Positions 8,997 to 17,672 of a stretch of DNA of 64,000 bases are shown here, one piece after another. The stretch's first letter is position 1; each line of letters begins with the position of its first letter. Position numbers and translations under genes: made by a program. The DNA is from Nonomuraea rubra (GTDB taxonomy: Bacteria > Actinomycetota > Actinomycetes > Streptosporangiales > Streptosporangiaceae): positions 10,771,001 to 10,835,000 of the forward strand of contig NZ_JACHMI010000001.1 of assembly GCF_014207985.1 (NCBI RefSeq), given 5' to 3'. Under the pieces are notes generated by a model. The model saw only the letters and a list, made by a program, of their open reading frames with translations. It ran no database searches and had not been told where the DNA came from.

Positions 8997-10781
8997 ATGA
9001 GGCATCGGACACGCAGATCCGTGGCCGCCGGTCTGGCCGCGGTCGCCCTCATAGCGGCCGGATGCACGCAGAGCGCGGAGAAGCCGGCGAGCGACTTCAA
9101 GGAGGCCGACGGCAAGGCCGCGGCCCAGAGGTGGGTGTCGCAGGAGTTCACCCCGAGCACGCTGAGCAAGGAGCAGCAGCTCGCCGAGCTGGACTGGTTC
9201 ATCAAGGCCGCGGCGCCGTACCGGGGCATGCAGATCAACGTGGTGTCCGAGACGATCACCACGCACGAGTACGAGTCGCAGCAGCTCGCCAAGGCGTTCA
9301 CCGAGATCACCGGGATCAGGATCAAGCACGACCTGATCCAGGAGGGCGACGTCGTCGAGAAGCTCCAGACGCAGATCCAGGGCAACCAGAACATCTACGA
9401 CGCCTACGTCAACGACTCCGACCTCATCGGCACCCACTCGCGCGGCGACTACGTGGTGCCGCTGTCGGACTACATGGCCGGCGAGGGCAGGAACGTCACC
9501 TCGCCCACCCTCGACCTGAACGACTTCATCGGCATCAGCTTCACCACCGGCCCGGACAAGAAGGTCTACCAGCTCCCCGACCAGCAGTTCGCCAACCTCT
9601 ACTGGTTCCGCTACGACTGGTTCACCGACCCGGAGATCAAGAAGCAGTTCAGGGACGCGTACGGCTACGACCTCGGCGTCCCGGTCAACTGGGCGGCCTA
9701 CGAGGACATCGCCGACTTCTTCACCAGCAAGGTCAACGGCAACGGCACCATCGACGGCAAGAAGGTCTACGGCCACATGGACTACGGCCGCAAGGACCCG
9801 TCCCTGGGCTGGCGCTTCACCGACGCCTGGCTGTCGATGGCCGGCAACGGCGACCCCGGCATCCCCAACGGCCTGCCGGTGGACGATTGGGGCATCAGGG
9901 TGGAGAACTGCCGCCCGGTCGGCTCGTCCGTCACCCGCGGCGGCGACACCAACGGCCCCGCCGCGGTCTACGCGCTGACGAAGTACGTGGACTGGCTGAA
10001 GAAGTACGCGCCCCGCGAGGCGGCGGGCATGAACTTCAGCGAGGCGGGGCCGGTGCCCGCGCAGGGCAACATCGCCCAGCAGATCTTCTGGTACACCTCG
10101 TTCACGGCCGACATGACCAAGGAGGGCCTGCCGGTCGTCAACAGCGACGGCACGCCCAAGTGGCGCATCGCGCCGAGCCCGCACGGCTCGTACTGGAAGA
10201 CCGGCAACAAGCTGGGCTACCAGGACGCCGGCTCCTGGACGCTGCTGAAGAGCACGCCGCAGGACCGCAGGGCGGCGGCCTGGCTGTACGCGCAGTTCGT
10301 GACGTCGAAGACGGTGTCGCTGAAGAAGTCGATCGTCGGGCTGACGTTCATCCGCGACTCCGACGTCAAGAGCAAGTACTTCGCCGACAACGCCGAGAAG
10401 TACGGCGGCCTGATCGAGTTCTACAACTCGCCGGCCCGCAAGCAGTGGACGCCGACCGGCACGAACGTGCCCGACTACCCGAAGCTGGCCCAGCTCTGGT
10501 GGCAGAACGTGGCCACCGCCGTGACCGGCGAGACCACGCCGCAGCAGTCGATGGACAACCTGGCCAGGCAGCAGGACGAGATCCTGTCCCGGCTGGAGCG
10601 GCTGTCGCAGCAGCGGGAGGGGTACGGCGGCCAGTGCGCGCCCAAGCTGAACCAGGAGCGTGACGCCCAGTACTGGTACGACCAGCCGGGCGCCCCGGCG
10701 CCGAAGCTCGCCGACGAGCGCGGCAAGCCGGAGACGCTCGACTACGACAAGCTGATCGCCACCTGGAAGCAGGGCGACTGA
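8997..10781 (+). CDS. Extracellular solute-binding lipoprotein, glycerol-type importer (GlpV-like)
   Basis: 594 residues, long for a sugar-binding protein but normal for this subfamily. The ATG at 8997 has AGAAGAGGAG upstream. The lipobox LIAAGC (about residues 20-25) marks it as a lipoprotein anchored on the outer face of the membrane. Aromatic-rich segments (NLYWFRYDWFTDPE, IFWYTSFTAD) probably line the ligand pocket. The C-terminal third (RLERLSQQREGYGGQCAPKLN) is characteristic of the long binding proteins paired with DUF2160. It is the last gene of the operon; a perfect hairpin follows the stop codon. Confidence 0.82.
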   Translation: MRHRTRRSVAAGLAAVALIAAGCTQSAEKPASDFKEADGKAAAQRWVSQEFTPSTLSKEQQLAELDWFIKAAAPYRGMQINVVSETITTHEYESQQLAKAFTEITGIRIKHDLIQEGDVVEKLQTQIQGNQNIYDAYVNDSDLIGTHSRGDYVVPLSDYMAGEGRNVTSPTLDLNDFIGISFTTGPDKKVYQLPDQQFANLYWFRYDWFTDPEIKKQFRDAYGYDLGVPVNWAAYEDIADFFTSKVNGNGTIDGKKVYGHMDYGRKDPSLGWRFTDAWLSMAGNGDPGIPNGLPVDDWGIRVENCRPVGSSVTRGGDTNGPAAVYALTKYVDWLKKYAPREAAGMNFSEAGPVPAQGNIAQQIFWYTSFTADMTKEGLPVVNSDGTPKWRIAPSPHGSYWKTGNKLGYQDAGSWTLLKSTPQDRRAAAWLYAQFVTSKTVSLKKSIVGLTFIRDSDVKSKYFADNAEKYGGLIEFYNSPARKQWTPTGTNVPDYPKLAQLWWQNVATAVTGETTPQQSMDNLARQQDEILSRLERLSQQREGYGGQCAPKLNQERDAQYWYDQPGAPAPKLADERGKPETLDYDKLIATWKQGD

Positions 10782-10788
10782 CGGCCGA

Positions 10789-10822
10789 AGCCGCCGCCCG
10801 TGGCAGGAAACGGGCGGCGGCT
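10789..10822. terminator. Bidirectional hairpin between convergent operons
   Basis: A perfect 13-bp inverted repeat, AGCCGCCGCCCGT (10789-10801) and ACGGGCGGCGGCT (10810-10822), with an 8-base loop. It lies directly after the importer operon and overlaps the stop of the convergent hydrolase gene. There is no clear T-run, as is common in actinomycetes. Confidence 0.7.
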
Positions 10823-11900
10823 AGACCTTGAGCTGGGCCGCCAGCCAGTCGAAGGCCCGCTCCTGCATGGGCACGTCGAAGCTGTGCGGCACCTCGGCGA
10901 ACACGGCGGCGTAGCTCTCGGGGGCGTCGCGGTACCGCTCGCCGATGATGGCGTGGGCGCGGAGCATGCCCGCCTCGGGGAACAGCTCGTCGCGCATCGC
11001 GTACTGGACCATGAGCGGTCCGGGGGCGCGGGCGGCGATCAGGTCGGGATAGTCGCCCAGCCGCGGCAGGCCGGGCGGCCAGAGCATCCAGGTGTGCCGC
11101 TCGACGTGGCCGCCGAGCATGTCCCGGTAGGAGGAGGCCATCGCGGCGACGACGACCGCGCGCACGTCCGGGTCGAACGCGCCGAGCAGCGCCGCCCGCA
11201 GGCCGCCGCCCGACAGGCCGGCGCAGCCGACCGCGCCGACGTCGGGGCGCGAGCGCAGGTAGGCCGCCGCCGCCAGGTCCTCGCCGGCGACGACACCCGT
11301 GAACGAGGTGCCGAGCGCGGCGCAGTGCTTGGCCACCACGTGCTCGTGCTCCCTGGCCAGCAGGTCATACCGGTCGGCCTCGCTGAGGGGCGCGCCGGGG
11401 GCGTCCCCACGCCGCGCCGCGCCGGGCGGCCCCTCAGCAGTCTCCAGGGGGAAGCGGCGGCTGCCCCAGACGAACACGTCGTGCGCGAGCACCACGAACC
11501 CGCGCCGGGCCAGCGCGTTCGCGAAGGCCCGGCCGCCGTAGATGCCGTCCCGCAGCCGCCGCACCTCGGGCGACGGCTCCCCGGGCCCGTCGGCGATCTT
11601 CTCCTTGCCCACCCACTTCATCCCGGCGTGGCAGTGCAGCGCCACCACCCCGGGCAGCGGCCCGCCGGCGTCGCGGGGCTTGAGCAGGTACGCCCGCGTG
11701 CGCGGCCCGAACCCGACCGACCACGACAGCTCCTCGCCGTGCAGGTCGCCGTCGGTCCAGGTCCGCTCGACGCGCACGTCCGCGGCCGCCAGGTCGAGCA
11801 CCCCGATGGCCTCCCTGGCCGCCGCCCGCAGCTCGGGCCCGGGCAGGACCGGGTAGAGCCCGCGCTGCGCGGCGGCGATCCCGGCCAGCTCAGAGAACAC
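10821..11900 (-). CDS. Dienelactone hydrolase / acetyl-xylan-esterase-like alpha/beta hydrolase
   Basis: 359 residues, no signal peptide, so probably cytoplasmic. The nucleophile elbow GLSGGG sits in the second half (CAGLSGGGLRAALLG), an acid follows (MRDELFPEAG), and the catalytic His is likely in EVPHSFDVPMQ near the C-terminus, giving a complete triad. The HCHAG motif early in the protein is typical of large actinobacterial esterase/dienelactone hydrolase relatives found in carbohydrate operons. The GTG start overlaps the end of the oxidoreductase gene by 11 bases. As last gene of the LacI-linked operon it probably removes ester groups, for example acetyl, from the imported saccharide. This is inference. 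Confidence 0.7.
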   Translation of the reverse strand: MFSELAGIAAAQRGLYPVLPGPELRAAAREAIGVLDLAAADVRVERTWTDGDLHGEELSWSVGFGPRTRAYLLKPRDAGGPLPGVVALHCHAGMKWVGKEKIADGPGEPSPEVRRLRDGIYGGRAFANALARRGFVVLAHDVFVWGSRRFPLETAEGPPGAARRGDAPGAPLSEADRYDLLAREHEHVVAKHCAALGTSFTGVVAGEDLAAAAYLRSRPDVGAVGCAGLSGGGLRAALLGAFDPDVRAVVVAAMASSYRDMLGGHVERHTWMLWPPGLPRLGDYPDLIAARAPGPLMVQYAMRDELFPEAGMLRAHAIIGERYRDAPESYAAVFAEVPHSFDVPMQERAFDWLAAQLKV

Positions 11901-13170
11901 GCGTGCCGTCGTCGGCCAGGCGCACGGGAGCCCCGGTGCGGGCGGAGACGCCGGCCGCGTGACCGGTCAGCACGCTGCGGATGCCGTCGCGCCAGCCGGC
12001 CTGCCTGGCCAGCGGGTCGTCGCCGGGGCCGCGGAAGACGTCGTCCAGCAGCAGCCGGTCGCCGCCGCCGTGCCCGCCGGCCCCCGACTCGATGGGCACC
12101 TCCTCGGGCTCGCTCCAGTGCCGGCGCAGCAGCAGCCGCTCCGACGAGCCGGTCGCGTGTTCCTTGGAGGCCGCGCTGGGATCGACGGCGGCGTGCGGGG
12201 GCGTCCACTCCCGCTCCACCACGTCCAGCTCCAGCCGCCCCGCCGTGCCGTTGAAGGCCACCCGATACCCCTCCCAGGGGGCGTGGGCGTGCAGCGAGTA
12301 CGTCAGGACCGCGCGGTCGGTGTAGCGCACCATGACCGACATGTTGTCGTCGATGTCGATGCCCTCGCCGAAGACGTCCCGGTCGCGGACGTAGCCGTCC
12401 TCGTGCTCGGCGTCCAGGTAGAGCCGCTTGAGCCGCTCGTCCCTGGAGATGTCGAGCAGGAACGGGTCCGTGCCGAGCCCGGGTGCGCCGTGGGCGCGCT
12501 CGGGGCGGCCGGTCAGGCCGCGCTTCCTGGCGTTCCCGGCGCCGTAGAAGCGCAGGCCGGTCTGGGCGAAGACGAGCTCGGGCGCCGCGTCCAGCCACCA
12601 GTTGACCAGGTCGAAGTGGTGGGTGGACTTGTGCACGAGCAGCCCGCCGGAGCTGGCCCGCTCGCGGTGCCAGCGGCGGAAGTAGTCGGCGCCGTGGATG
12701 GTGTCGAGCAGCCACTCGAAGTGCACCGAGGTGACTTCGCCGATCGCGCCCTGCTGGAGGAGGCGGCGTACGGCGGAGTTGCGGGGCGAGTACCGGTAGT
12801 TGAAGGTGACGATCAGCTTGCCGGTGGCGCGCTCCGCGGCGGCCGCGATGGCCGCGCAGCCGTCGGCGTCGGTCGTGAGCGGTTTCTCCACGATGACGTC
12901 GAGGCCCGCGTCGAGCGCCGCGCACACGTATCGCGCGTGCGCGGCGTCGACGGTGGTGACGATGACCGCGTCGGCGAGCTCCAGCACCTTGCCGAACTCA
13001 TCGGGGGCGAAGCACGGCACCTGCCGGCCGATCCGCTCGACGTAGTAGTCCATGCGGGTCCGGTTGGTGTCGCACAGGGCGACGATGGTTCCGGTGTCGT
13101 GCCACTCCCCGAGCAGCGCGTCGACGTACATCTGCGCGCGGTGCCCGAGCCCGACGAACGCGTACCTCAT
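11890..13170 (-). CDS. Gfo/Idh/MocA family NAD(P)-dependent oxidoreductase
   Basis: 426 residues. The N-terminal Rossmann domain begins FVGLGHRAQMYVDAL and has the EKPLTTD motif, whose Lys is conserved in catalysis. The C-terminal alpha/beta domain includes HFDLVNWWL, the His position usual for the catalytic dyad, followed by a long substrate-binding region. No signal sequence. ATG at 13170 with AAGGAGAGG upstream. The gene follows the binding protein of the sugar importer by 19 bases and overlaps the esterase gene, so all five are co-transcribed. A role in oxidising or epimerising the imported sugar is likely; substrate unknown. Confidence 0.83.
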   Translation of the reverse strand: MRYAFVGLGHRAQMYVDALLGEWHDTGTIVALCDTNRTRMDYYVERIGRQVPCFAPDEFGKVLELADAVIVTTVDAAHARYVCAALDAGLDVIVEKPLTTDADGCAAIAAAAERATGKLIVTFNYRYSPRNSAVRRLLQQGAIGEVTSVHFEWLLDTIHGADYFRRWHRERASSGGLLVHKSTHHFDLVNWWLDAAPELVFAQTGLRFYGAGNARKRGLTGRPERAHGAPGLGTDPFLLDISRDERLKRLYLDAEHEDGYVRDRDVFGEGIDIDDNMSVMVRYTDRAVLTYSLHAHAPWEGYRVAFNGTAGRLELDVVEREWTPPHAAVDPSAASKEHATGSSERLLLRRHWSEPEEVPIESGAGGHGGGDRLLLDDVFRGPGDDPLARQAGWRDGIRSVLTGHAAGVSARTGAPVRLADDGTRVL

Positions 13171-13189
13171 GCCTCTCCTTACGACCTGG

Positions 13190-14476
13190 TCAGCCCGCGA
13201 TGGAGGCGTTGACCTCGGTGATCAGCTTCTGCGCCGCGTCGTCGGGGGTCATGCGGCCGAACATGACCTCCTCGGAGTACCTCGTGATGATGTCCTCCGT
13301 GGCGCTGGAGCCCTTCGGCGGGGCGGCCGGCGGGTCGGTCAGCGCGTCCTTGTTCTCGTCGAGGAAGGTCAGCGTCTTCTGGTCCGCCGGGGGGAGCTTG
13401 TCGCGCACCGCGGCGAGCACCTTGGAGCTGGCGGGCAGACCGCGGTCGCTGAGGATGATCGCGCCCGCCTCCGGGTCGTTGATCATGAAGTCGATGAACT
13501 TCGCGGCCTCGGCGGCGTGCTCGGTCTTGGAGGAGGCGCTGTAGAACATGGCCGGCTGCGTGAACATGCCGCTCGCGGTGGCGCCCTTGATCTTCGGCAT
13601 GACCAGCAGGTCCAGCTCCTGGCCCGACGCCTTGCTGGCCGCGCCGAGCTGGTTGCTCCACCACATGCCCATGGCGCCGGTGTTGGTGCCGAGCAGCGAC
13701 TGGTCGATGCTGGTGGCGCCGATCTCGGCGCTCTTGGCGGCGTCCGGCGCGCCCTTGCCCTTGATCAGGTTCTGCATGACCGACCACCATTCCTTGATGG
13801 TCTCGGGGGTCACGCCGAGCTTGTTGCCGTTGTAGAACTGCTCGCCCTTCTGCGTGGCGTAGATCTGCAGGTAGGCGGGGTTCCAGCTGAGCTGCGTGCC
13901 GGTGATCTTGCCGCCGCTGCCGGCGGTGATCTTGTTGGCCAGCTCGACGTACTCCTCCCAGCTCCACGTCTTGTCGTCGGGGAGCGTGGCCTTGGACTGC
14001 TCGACCAGGGCCTTGTTGACGATCAGGGAGAAGGCGTTGATACCGGTGGGGATGGCGTACTGCTTGCCGTCGATGGCGCCGGTGGCGAGCACCTTGGCGT
14101 CGATGTCGGCGGTGTTGACCTTGCCGGTGACGTCGGCGAGCGTGCCGCGGTCGGCGTACTCGCGCAGGCCGCGGATCTCCAGGCTCATGACGTCCGGCGC
14201 GTCGCTGCCCGCGACCTTGGTGGACAGCGTCTCGTAGTAGCTGGCCCAGTCCGAGAACTCGCCCTCGACGTCGATGGTCGGGTTCTTGGCCTCGAACTTC
14301 TTGATCGCCTCTTCGGTCATCTTCTGCCGCGCGTCACTGCCCCAGTAGGAGAAGCGCAGCTTGATCTTGCCGTCGGCGGTCTCTCCGCCGCCGCTGCCAC
14401 TGCCGCAGGCCGCGGTGACCGCCAGCACAGCGGTGGCGAGCAGGGCCGCCGACCACATCTTCTTGCCAGAGCTCAC
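13190..14476 (-). CDS. Sugar ABC transporter substrate-binding lipoprotein
   Basis: 428-residue family 1 extracellular solute-binding protein. The lipobox is AVTAACG, with Cys near residue 24, followed by a Gly/Ser-rich linker and then KLRFSYWGSDARQKMTEEAI, the typical start of the mature domain. Aromatic residues in the pocket region (DKTWSWEEYV, KEWWSVM) fit carbohydrate binding. GTG start at 14476 with AGGAGG 8 bases upstream. It lies directly downstream of the two permease genes. No dedicated ATPase is encoded in the operon, so a shared MsiK-type ATPase encoded elsewhere probably powers it, as in Streptomyces sugar importers (family knowledge). Confidence 0.85.
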   Translation of the reverse strand: MSSGKKMWSAALLATAVLAVTAACGSGSGGGETADGKIKLRFSYWGSDARQKMTEEAIKKFEAKNPTIDVEGEFSDWASYYETLSTKVAGSDAPDVMSLEIRGLREYADRGTLADVTGKVNTADIDAKVLATGAIDGKQYAIPTGINAFSLIVNKALVEQSKATLPDDKTWSWEEYVELANKITAGSGGKITGTQLSWNPAYLQIYATQKGEQFYNGNKLGVTPETIKEWWSVMQNLIKGKGAPDAAKSAEIGATSIDQSLLGTNTGAMGMWWSNQLGAASKASGQELDLLVMPKIKGATASGMFTQPAMFYSASSKTEHAAEAAKFIDFMINDPEAGAIILSDRGLPASSKVLAAVRDKLPPADQKTLTFLDENKDALTDPPAAPPKGSSATEDIITRYSEEVMFGRMTPDDAAQKLITEVNASIAG

Positions 14477-14519
14477 GGCTCTACCTCCTATGGGTGTTCA
14501 CTGTTGGGGGGTGGAGGAT

Positions 14520-15386
14520 CTACTTCAGGCCCGTGGTGGCTACACCACGGATCAGGTATTTCTGGCCGGCCAGGAAGAACCCGAAGATGGGGCCGAGCGC
14601 GATGATCGACATGGCGAACATCGGGCCCCACGACGAATCGCTACTGGCGTCCAAGAACGTGCGCAACGCTACAGGTACGGTGAAATTGTCGGGGTTGTTG
14701 AGGTACAGGAGCTGACTGAGGAAGTCGTTCCACGTCCAGATGAACGTGAAGATCGCGGTCGTGGCCAGCGCCGGCATGCACAGCGGCATGACGACCCTGA
14801 TGAAGATCCGCCAGTAGCCGGCGCCGTCGATCTCCGCCGCCTCGTCCAGCTCCCTGGGCAGGGTACGGATGAACTGCACCATGAGGAAGACGAAGAACGC
14901 GTCGGTGGCCAGGATCTTCGGCATGACCAGCGGCCAGATCGTGTTGATCAGGTCGAGCTCGGAGAACATGATGTACTGCGGCACGATCGTCACGTGGTGC
15001 GGCAGCATGATCGTACCGAGCATGATCGCGAACCAGAACGACTTCAGCGGGAAGCTCAGCCGGGCGAAGGCGTAGGCGGCCAGCGAGCAGGCCACCAGGT
15101 TCGCCACCACCGAGATGCCGGTGATGACCGCGGAGTTCCACAGGTAGTAGCCGAAGGGGTGCTTGAGCGCGTACCAGCCCTCGGTGTAGTTCTCCAGCGT
15201 GACCTGGCTGGGCCACAGGCCCGGCTCACGGAAGATGATCTCCTCCGGCTTGAGCGAGCTGGAGATCATCCACAGCAGCGGATAGAGCATGACCAGGCCG
15301 AAGCCGATCAGCAGGATGTGCTTGGCCACCCGCCCGCCCCTGAACGGGCGGAACAGGACCGGAACCGGCCTACTTGGTGTCGCCAT
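14520..15386 (-). CDS. Carbohydrate ABC transporter permease (MalG type)
   Basis: 288-residue inner-membrane protein with about six helices; the first is ILLIGFGLVMLYPLLWMISSSL. The EAA loop is ELDEAAEIDGAGYWRIFIRVVMP, which docks on the ATPase. The start codon lies inside the end of the upstream permease gene (17-base overlap). It forms the channel with that subunit for the sugar delivered by the downstream-encoded lipoprotein. Expression is probably LacI-controlled through the operator-like sites upstream of the first permease gene. Confidence 0.85.
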   Translation of the reverse strand: MATPSRPVPVLFRPFRGGRVAKHILLIGFGLVMLYPLLWMISSSLKPEEIIFREPGLWPSQVTLENYTEGWYALKHPFGYYLWNSAVITGISVVANLVACSLAAYAFARLSFPLKSFWFAIMLGTIMLPHHVTIVPQYIMFSELDLINTIWPLVMPKILATDAFFVFLMVQFIRTLPRELDEAAEIDGAGYWRIFIRVVMPLCMPALATTAIFTFIWTWNDFLSQLLYLNNPDNFTVPVALRTFLDASSDSSWGPMFAMSIIALGPIFGFFLAGQKYLIRGVATTGLK

Positions 15387-16332
15387 AGAAGACCCAATAC
15401 TTGGAAGCGAGGAAGTTCACCCCGGTGAGGGCGGCGATGATGATCAGCAGGACCCACGCCATCGCGGCGGCGTAGCCCATGTCGTAGTTCTTGAAGCCCT
15501 CGAGGTAGAGGTAGAGCGTGTAGAACAGGGTGGAGTCGGCGGGGCCGCCCTTTCCACCGCTGACGATGAACGCCTGCGTGAACGACTGGAACGACTTGAT
15601 GAGCTCCAGCACCAGGTTGAAGAAGATGATCGGCGTCAGCAGGGGCAGCGTGATCGACCGGAACTGCCGCCACTTGCCGGCGCCGTCCACCGAGGCCGCC
15701 TCGTAGTAGCTCGCGGGGATCTGGCGCAGACCGGCCAGGAAGATGATCATCGGCGCGCCGAACGTCCACACGTGCAGGAGGATCAGCGTGCCCAGCGCGT
15801 AGTCGGGGTGGCCCACCCATCCGGGCCCTTCGATGCCGAACATCGCGAGCACCGCGTTGACCAGGCCGTCGGCGCCGAAGACCTTCCGCCACAGGATCGC
15901 GATCGCGACGCTGCCGCCGAGCAGCGAGGGCAGATAGAAGATCGAGCGGTAGAAGGACAGGCCGCGCAGGCCGCGGTCGAGCACCAGCGCGAGGGCGAGG
16001 GCGAAGGCCAGCTGCAGCGGGACCGAGACGACCACGTAGACCGTGGTCACCCAGAGCGAGTTCGTGAACCTCGTGTCCTCGGTGAACATCTTGACGTAGT
16101 TGTCGAACCCGATCCACTGGGCCTCCTCCAGGAGGCTGTAGTCGGTGAACGACAGGTACAGGGAGGCGAAGATCGGGCCGATCGTGATGACGAGCAGGCC
16201 GACGAACCATGGGGCCAGGAAGAGATAGGCGGCCCGTGCCTCCCGGCGGGACCGTTTCGTGGAGCGATGACTGCCACGGGCGGGTGGCCGCACCGCACGC
16301 CCGGGTTTCACCGCCACCGAAACTTCAGTCAT
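15370..16332 (-). CDS. Sugar ABC transporter permease (MalF type)
   Basis: 320 residues, first gene of the leftward sugar operon. A basic N-terminal tail of about 45 residues precedes the first helix (AYLFLAPWFVGLLVITIGPIF). The EAA loop is SYYEAASVDGAGKWRQFRSITLP. The ATG at 16332 is preferred because GGAAGG lies 6 bases before it; a GTG one codon earlier is also possible. Upstream lie two LacI-type operator-like palindromes (16359-16372 and 16396-16408), which should repress the importer when the inducer is absent. Confidence 0.85.
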   Translation of the reverse strand: MTEVSVAVKPGRAVRPPARGSHRSTKRSRREARAAYLFLAPWFVGLLVITIGPIFASLYLSFTDYSLLEEAQWIGFDNYVKMFTEDTRFTNSLWVTTVYVVVSVPLQLAFALALALVLDRGLRGLSFYRSIFYLPSLLGGSVAIAILWRKVFGADGLVNAVLAMFGIEGPGWVGHPDYALGTLILLHVWTFGAPMIIFLAGLRQIPASYYEAASVDGAGKWRQFRSITLPLLTPIIFFNLVLELIKSFQSFTQAFIVSGGKGGPADSTLFYTLYLYLEGFKNYDMGYAAAMAWVLLIIIAALTGVNFLASKYWVFYGDTK

Positions 16333-16358
16333 CACGGACCTTCCGGCGAGAAGTGAAT

Positions 16359-16372
16359 GGATAGCGCTTTCC
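16359..16372. promoter_or_regulatory. LacI-type operator, AGCGCT core, before the importer operon
   Basis: GGATAGCGCTTTCC is a 14-bp palindrome with one mismatch and a central AGCGCT. It closely resembles the GGAAAGCGCTTTCC operators of actinobacterial LacI-family sugar repressors. It lies 27-40 bases upstream of the first permease start, within the likely promoter. A related core (AAAGCGCTTGCC) is found at 17528-17539. Confidence 0.6.
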
Positions 16373-16395
16373 TATAGCTGGCGGGAAAGTTTCGT

Positions 16396-16408
16396 CAACC
16401 CTTTGCAG
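16396..16408. promoter_or_regulatory. Operator-like repeat, copy 1 (CAACCCTTTGCAG)
   Basis: First of four 13-bp copies with consensus CAAC-N-N-TTGCAG (allowing C/T/G in the centre) around the LacI gene. This copy lies 64 bases upstream of the importer operon. The half-sites CAAC and TTTG are arranged as in LacI-family operators, which usually have a central CG. Confidence 0.6.
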
Positions 16409-16505
16409 GCGTTACATAGCCGTTACCGATATATCGCCACGGCGTTTCCCCAGCTAGCAAGCGTGACCGCCCGATAAGTCAGATGAATTACGATCCGATT
16501 TAGTA

Positions 16506-16518
16506 CAACCGTTTGCAG
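16506..16518. promoter_or_regulatory. Operator-like repeat, copy 2 (CAACCGTTTGCAG)
   Basis: Best-matching member of the four-copy set, with the central CG typical of LacI-family sites. It lies just past the stop codon of the LacI gene, between the regulator and the importer operon that it probably controls. Confidence 0.6.
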
Positions 16519-16526
16519 ACGCAGAG

Positions 16527-17480
16527 CTACCGTGGAGCCGCGGTGGAGTCCCTGATCACCAGGCGCGTCTCCAGCGACGTGGTGGCGCTCACCTCCTGGA
16601 TGAGCAGATCCACCGCGAGCCGCCCCGCCGCGGCCGTCGGCATGGCCACGGTGGTGAGCTTCGGGCGGCTCAGCCGTCCCGGCACGATGTCGTCTATGCC
16701 GACCACGCTCAGGTCCGCGGGCACGCTCAGCCCGAGGTCGCCGAGGCCCTCGATGAGCCCGATGGCCACCAGGTCGTTGTAGGCCAGCACGCCGGTCACC
16801 CCGGAGTCGCGCACCCGGGCGGCCGCGGCGAACCCGCCGCGCTCGGTGGGCGCGTTCGGGCCGATCACGACGAGCTCGACGCCCGGCACCTGCTCGGCCG
16901 CCGTACGGATCTCCGCGCTCGTCCACGACCCGGCGGGCCCCGACACCAGCGCGACCCGCCGGTGCCCCAGCCCGGCCAGGTGCTCGACCGCCAGCCTGGC
17001 CCCGTGCCCGACGTCCATCAGCACGGTGGCCGCGCCGCGCAGCCGCCGGTTGATCACCACGAACGGCACCCGCTCGGCCAGCCGCTCCAGCACCTTGTTC
17101 GACGAGCGCGGGCTGCACAGCACCACCCCGTCCACCTGCTTGGAGAAGGCCTGGATCAGCTCCTCCTCGGCCGCCGGCTCCTCGTCGGTGTCGGCCACGA
17201 ACAGGTGGTAGTCGCGCTGGCGGGCCGCCGAGTGCGCCGCCTTGATCAGCGGTGGGAAGAACGGGTTGGCGATGTCGGCCACGATCAGGCCCAGATTGTG
17301 GGTACGCCCGGTCGTGAGCGCCCTGGCCGCCCGGTTGGGCCGGTAGCCGAGCTCCTCGGCCACTGTCAGCACCCTGGTACGGGTGGCGGCGTTCACCATG
17401 TGCGGCGCGGAGAACGTCCGCGACACCGTCGACACATGCACGCCGGAGGCCCTGGCCACATCACGAATCGTCACTGTCAC
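16527..17480 (-). CDS. LacI family transcriptional regulator of the flanking sugar operons
   Basis: 317 residues from the GTG at 17480; the frame is open further upstream, but the helix-turn-helix begins immediately after this codon (VTIRDVARASGVHVSTVSRTFS), as in all LacI proteins. The hinge helix region (NRAARALTTGRTHNLGLIV) and the periplasmic-binding-protein-like effector domain follow (AYNDLVAIGL, VGIDDI near the C-terminus). It sits between a leftward importer operon and a rightward catabolic operon. Four 13-bp repeats and two AGCGCT palindromes flank it, two of them upstream of its own start, so autoregulation and control of both operons are expected. The effector is probably the imported sugar or an intermediate. 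Confidence 0.88.
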   Translation of the reverse strand: MTVTIRDVARASGVHVSTVSRTFSAPHMVNAATRTRVLTVAEELGYRPNRAARALTTGRTHNLGLIVADIANPFFPPLIKAAHSAARQRDYHLFVADTDEEPAAEEELIQAFSKQVDGVVLCSPRSSNKVLERLAERVPFVVINRRLRGAATVLMDVGHGARLAVEHLAGLGHRRVALVSGPAGSWTSAEIRTAAEQVPGVELVVIGPNAPTERGGFAAAARVRDSGVTGVLAYNDLVAIGLIEGLGDLGLSVPADLSVVGIDDIVPGRLSRPKLTTVAMPTAAAGRLAVDLLIQEVSATTSLETRLVIRDSTAAPR

Positions 17481-17497
17481 AGTCGCACACCCTAACG

Positions 17498-17510
17498 CAA
17501 CCGCTTGCAG
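17498..17510. promoter_or_regulatory. Operator-like repeat, copy 3 (CAACCGCTTGCAG)
   Basis: Lies 18-30 bases upstream of the LacI start codon, a position suited to autorepression and to control of the divergent catabolic operon. A second palindromic core, AAAGCGCTTGCC (17528-17539), lies 18 bases further upstream. Confidence 0.6.
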
Positions 17511-17639
17511 AACCCATGAGTACGATGAAAGCGCTTGCCGCACGTCCATGAAACGGGAACCCCTGGGAAGCCCCAGCTAGACGGGCGGTCACGAAATCAC
17601 CTCTTGACGCCTCACCCTTCCGGACATGAAGGTTTAGTG

Positions 17640-17652
17640 CAACTGTTTGCAG
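17640..17652. promoter_or_regulatory. Operator-like repeat, copy 4 (CAACTGTTTGCAG)
   Basis: Lies 21-33 bases before the first gene of the rightward catabolic operon. A TTGAC-like -35 element is visible upstream, about 17604-17608. Repressor bound here would block transcription into the catabolic genes. Confidence 0.6.
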
Positions 17653-17672
17653 TCTTGAAGGAGCCCCATACG

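Noticed and set aside
16396..17652. The four 13-bp repeats considered as IS or REP-type repeats
   Set aside because: They sit only in non-coding gaps around a LacI gene, at promoter-like positions and with irregular spacing. This fits operators better than mobile repeats.
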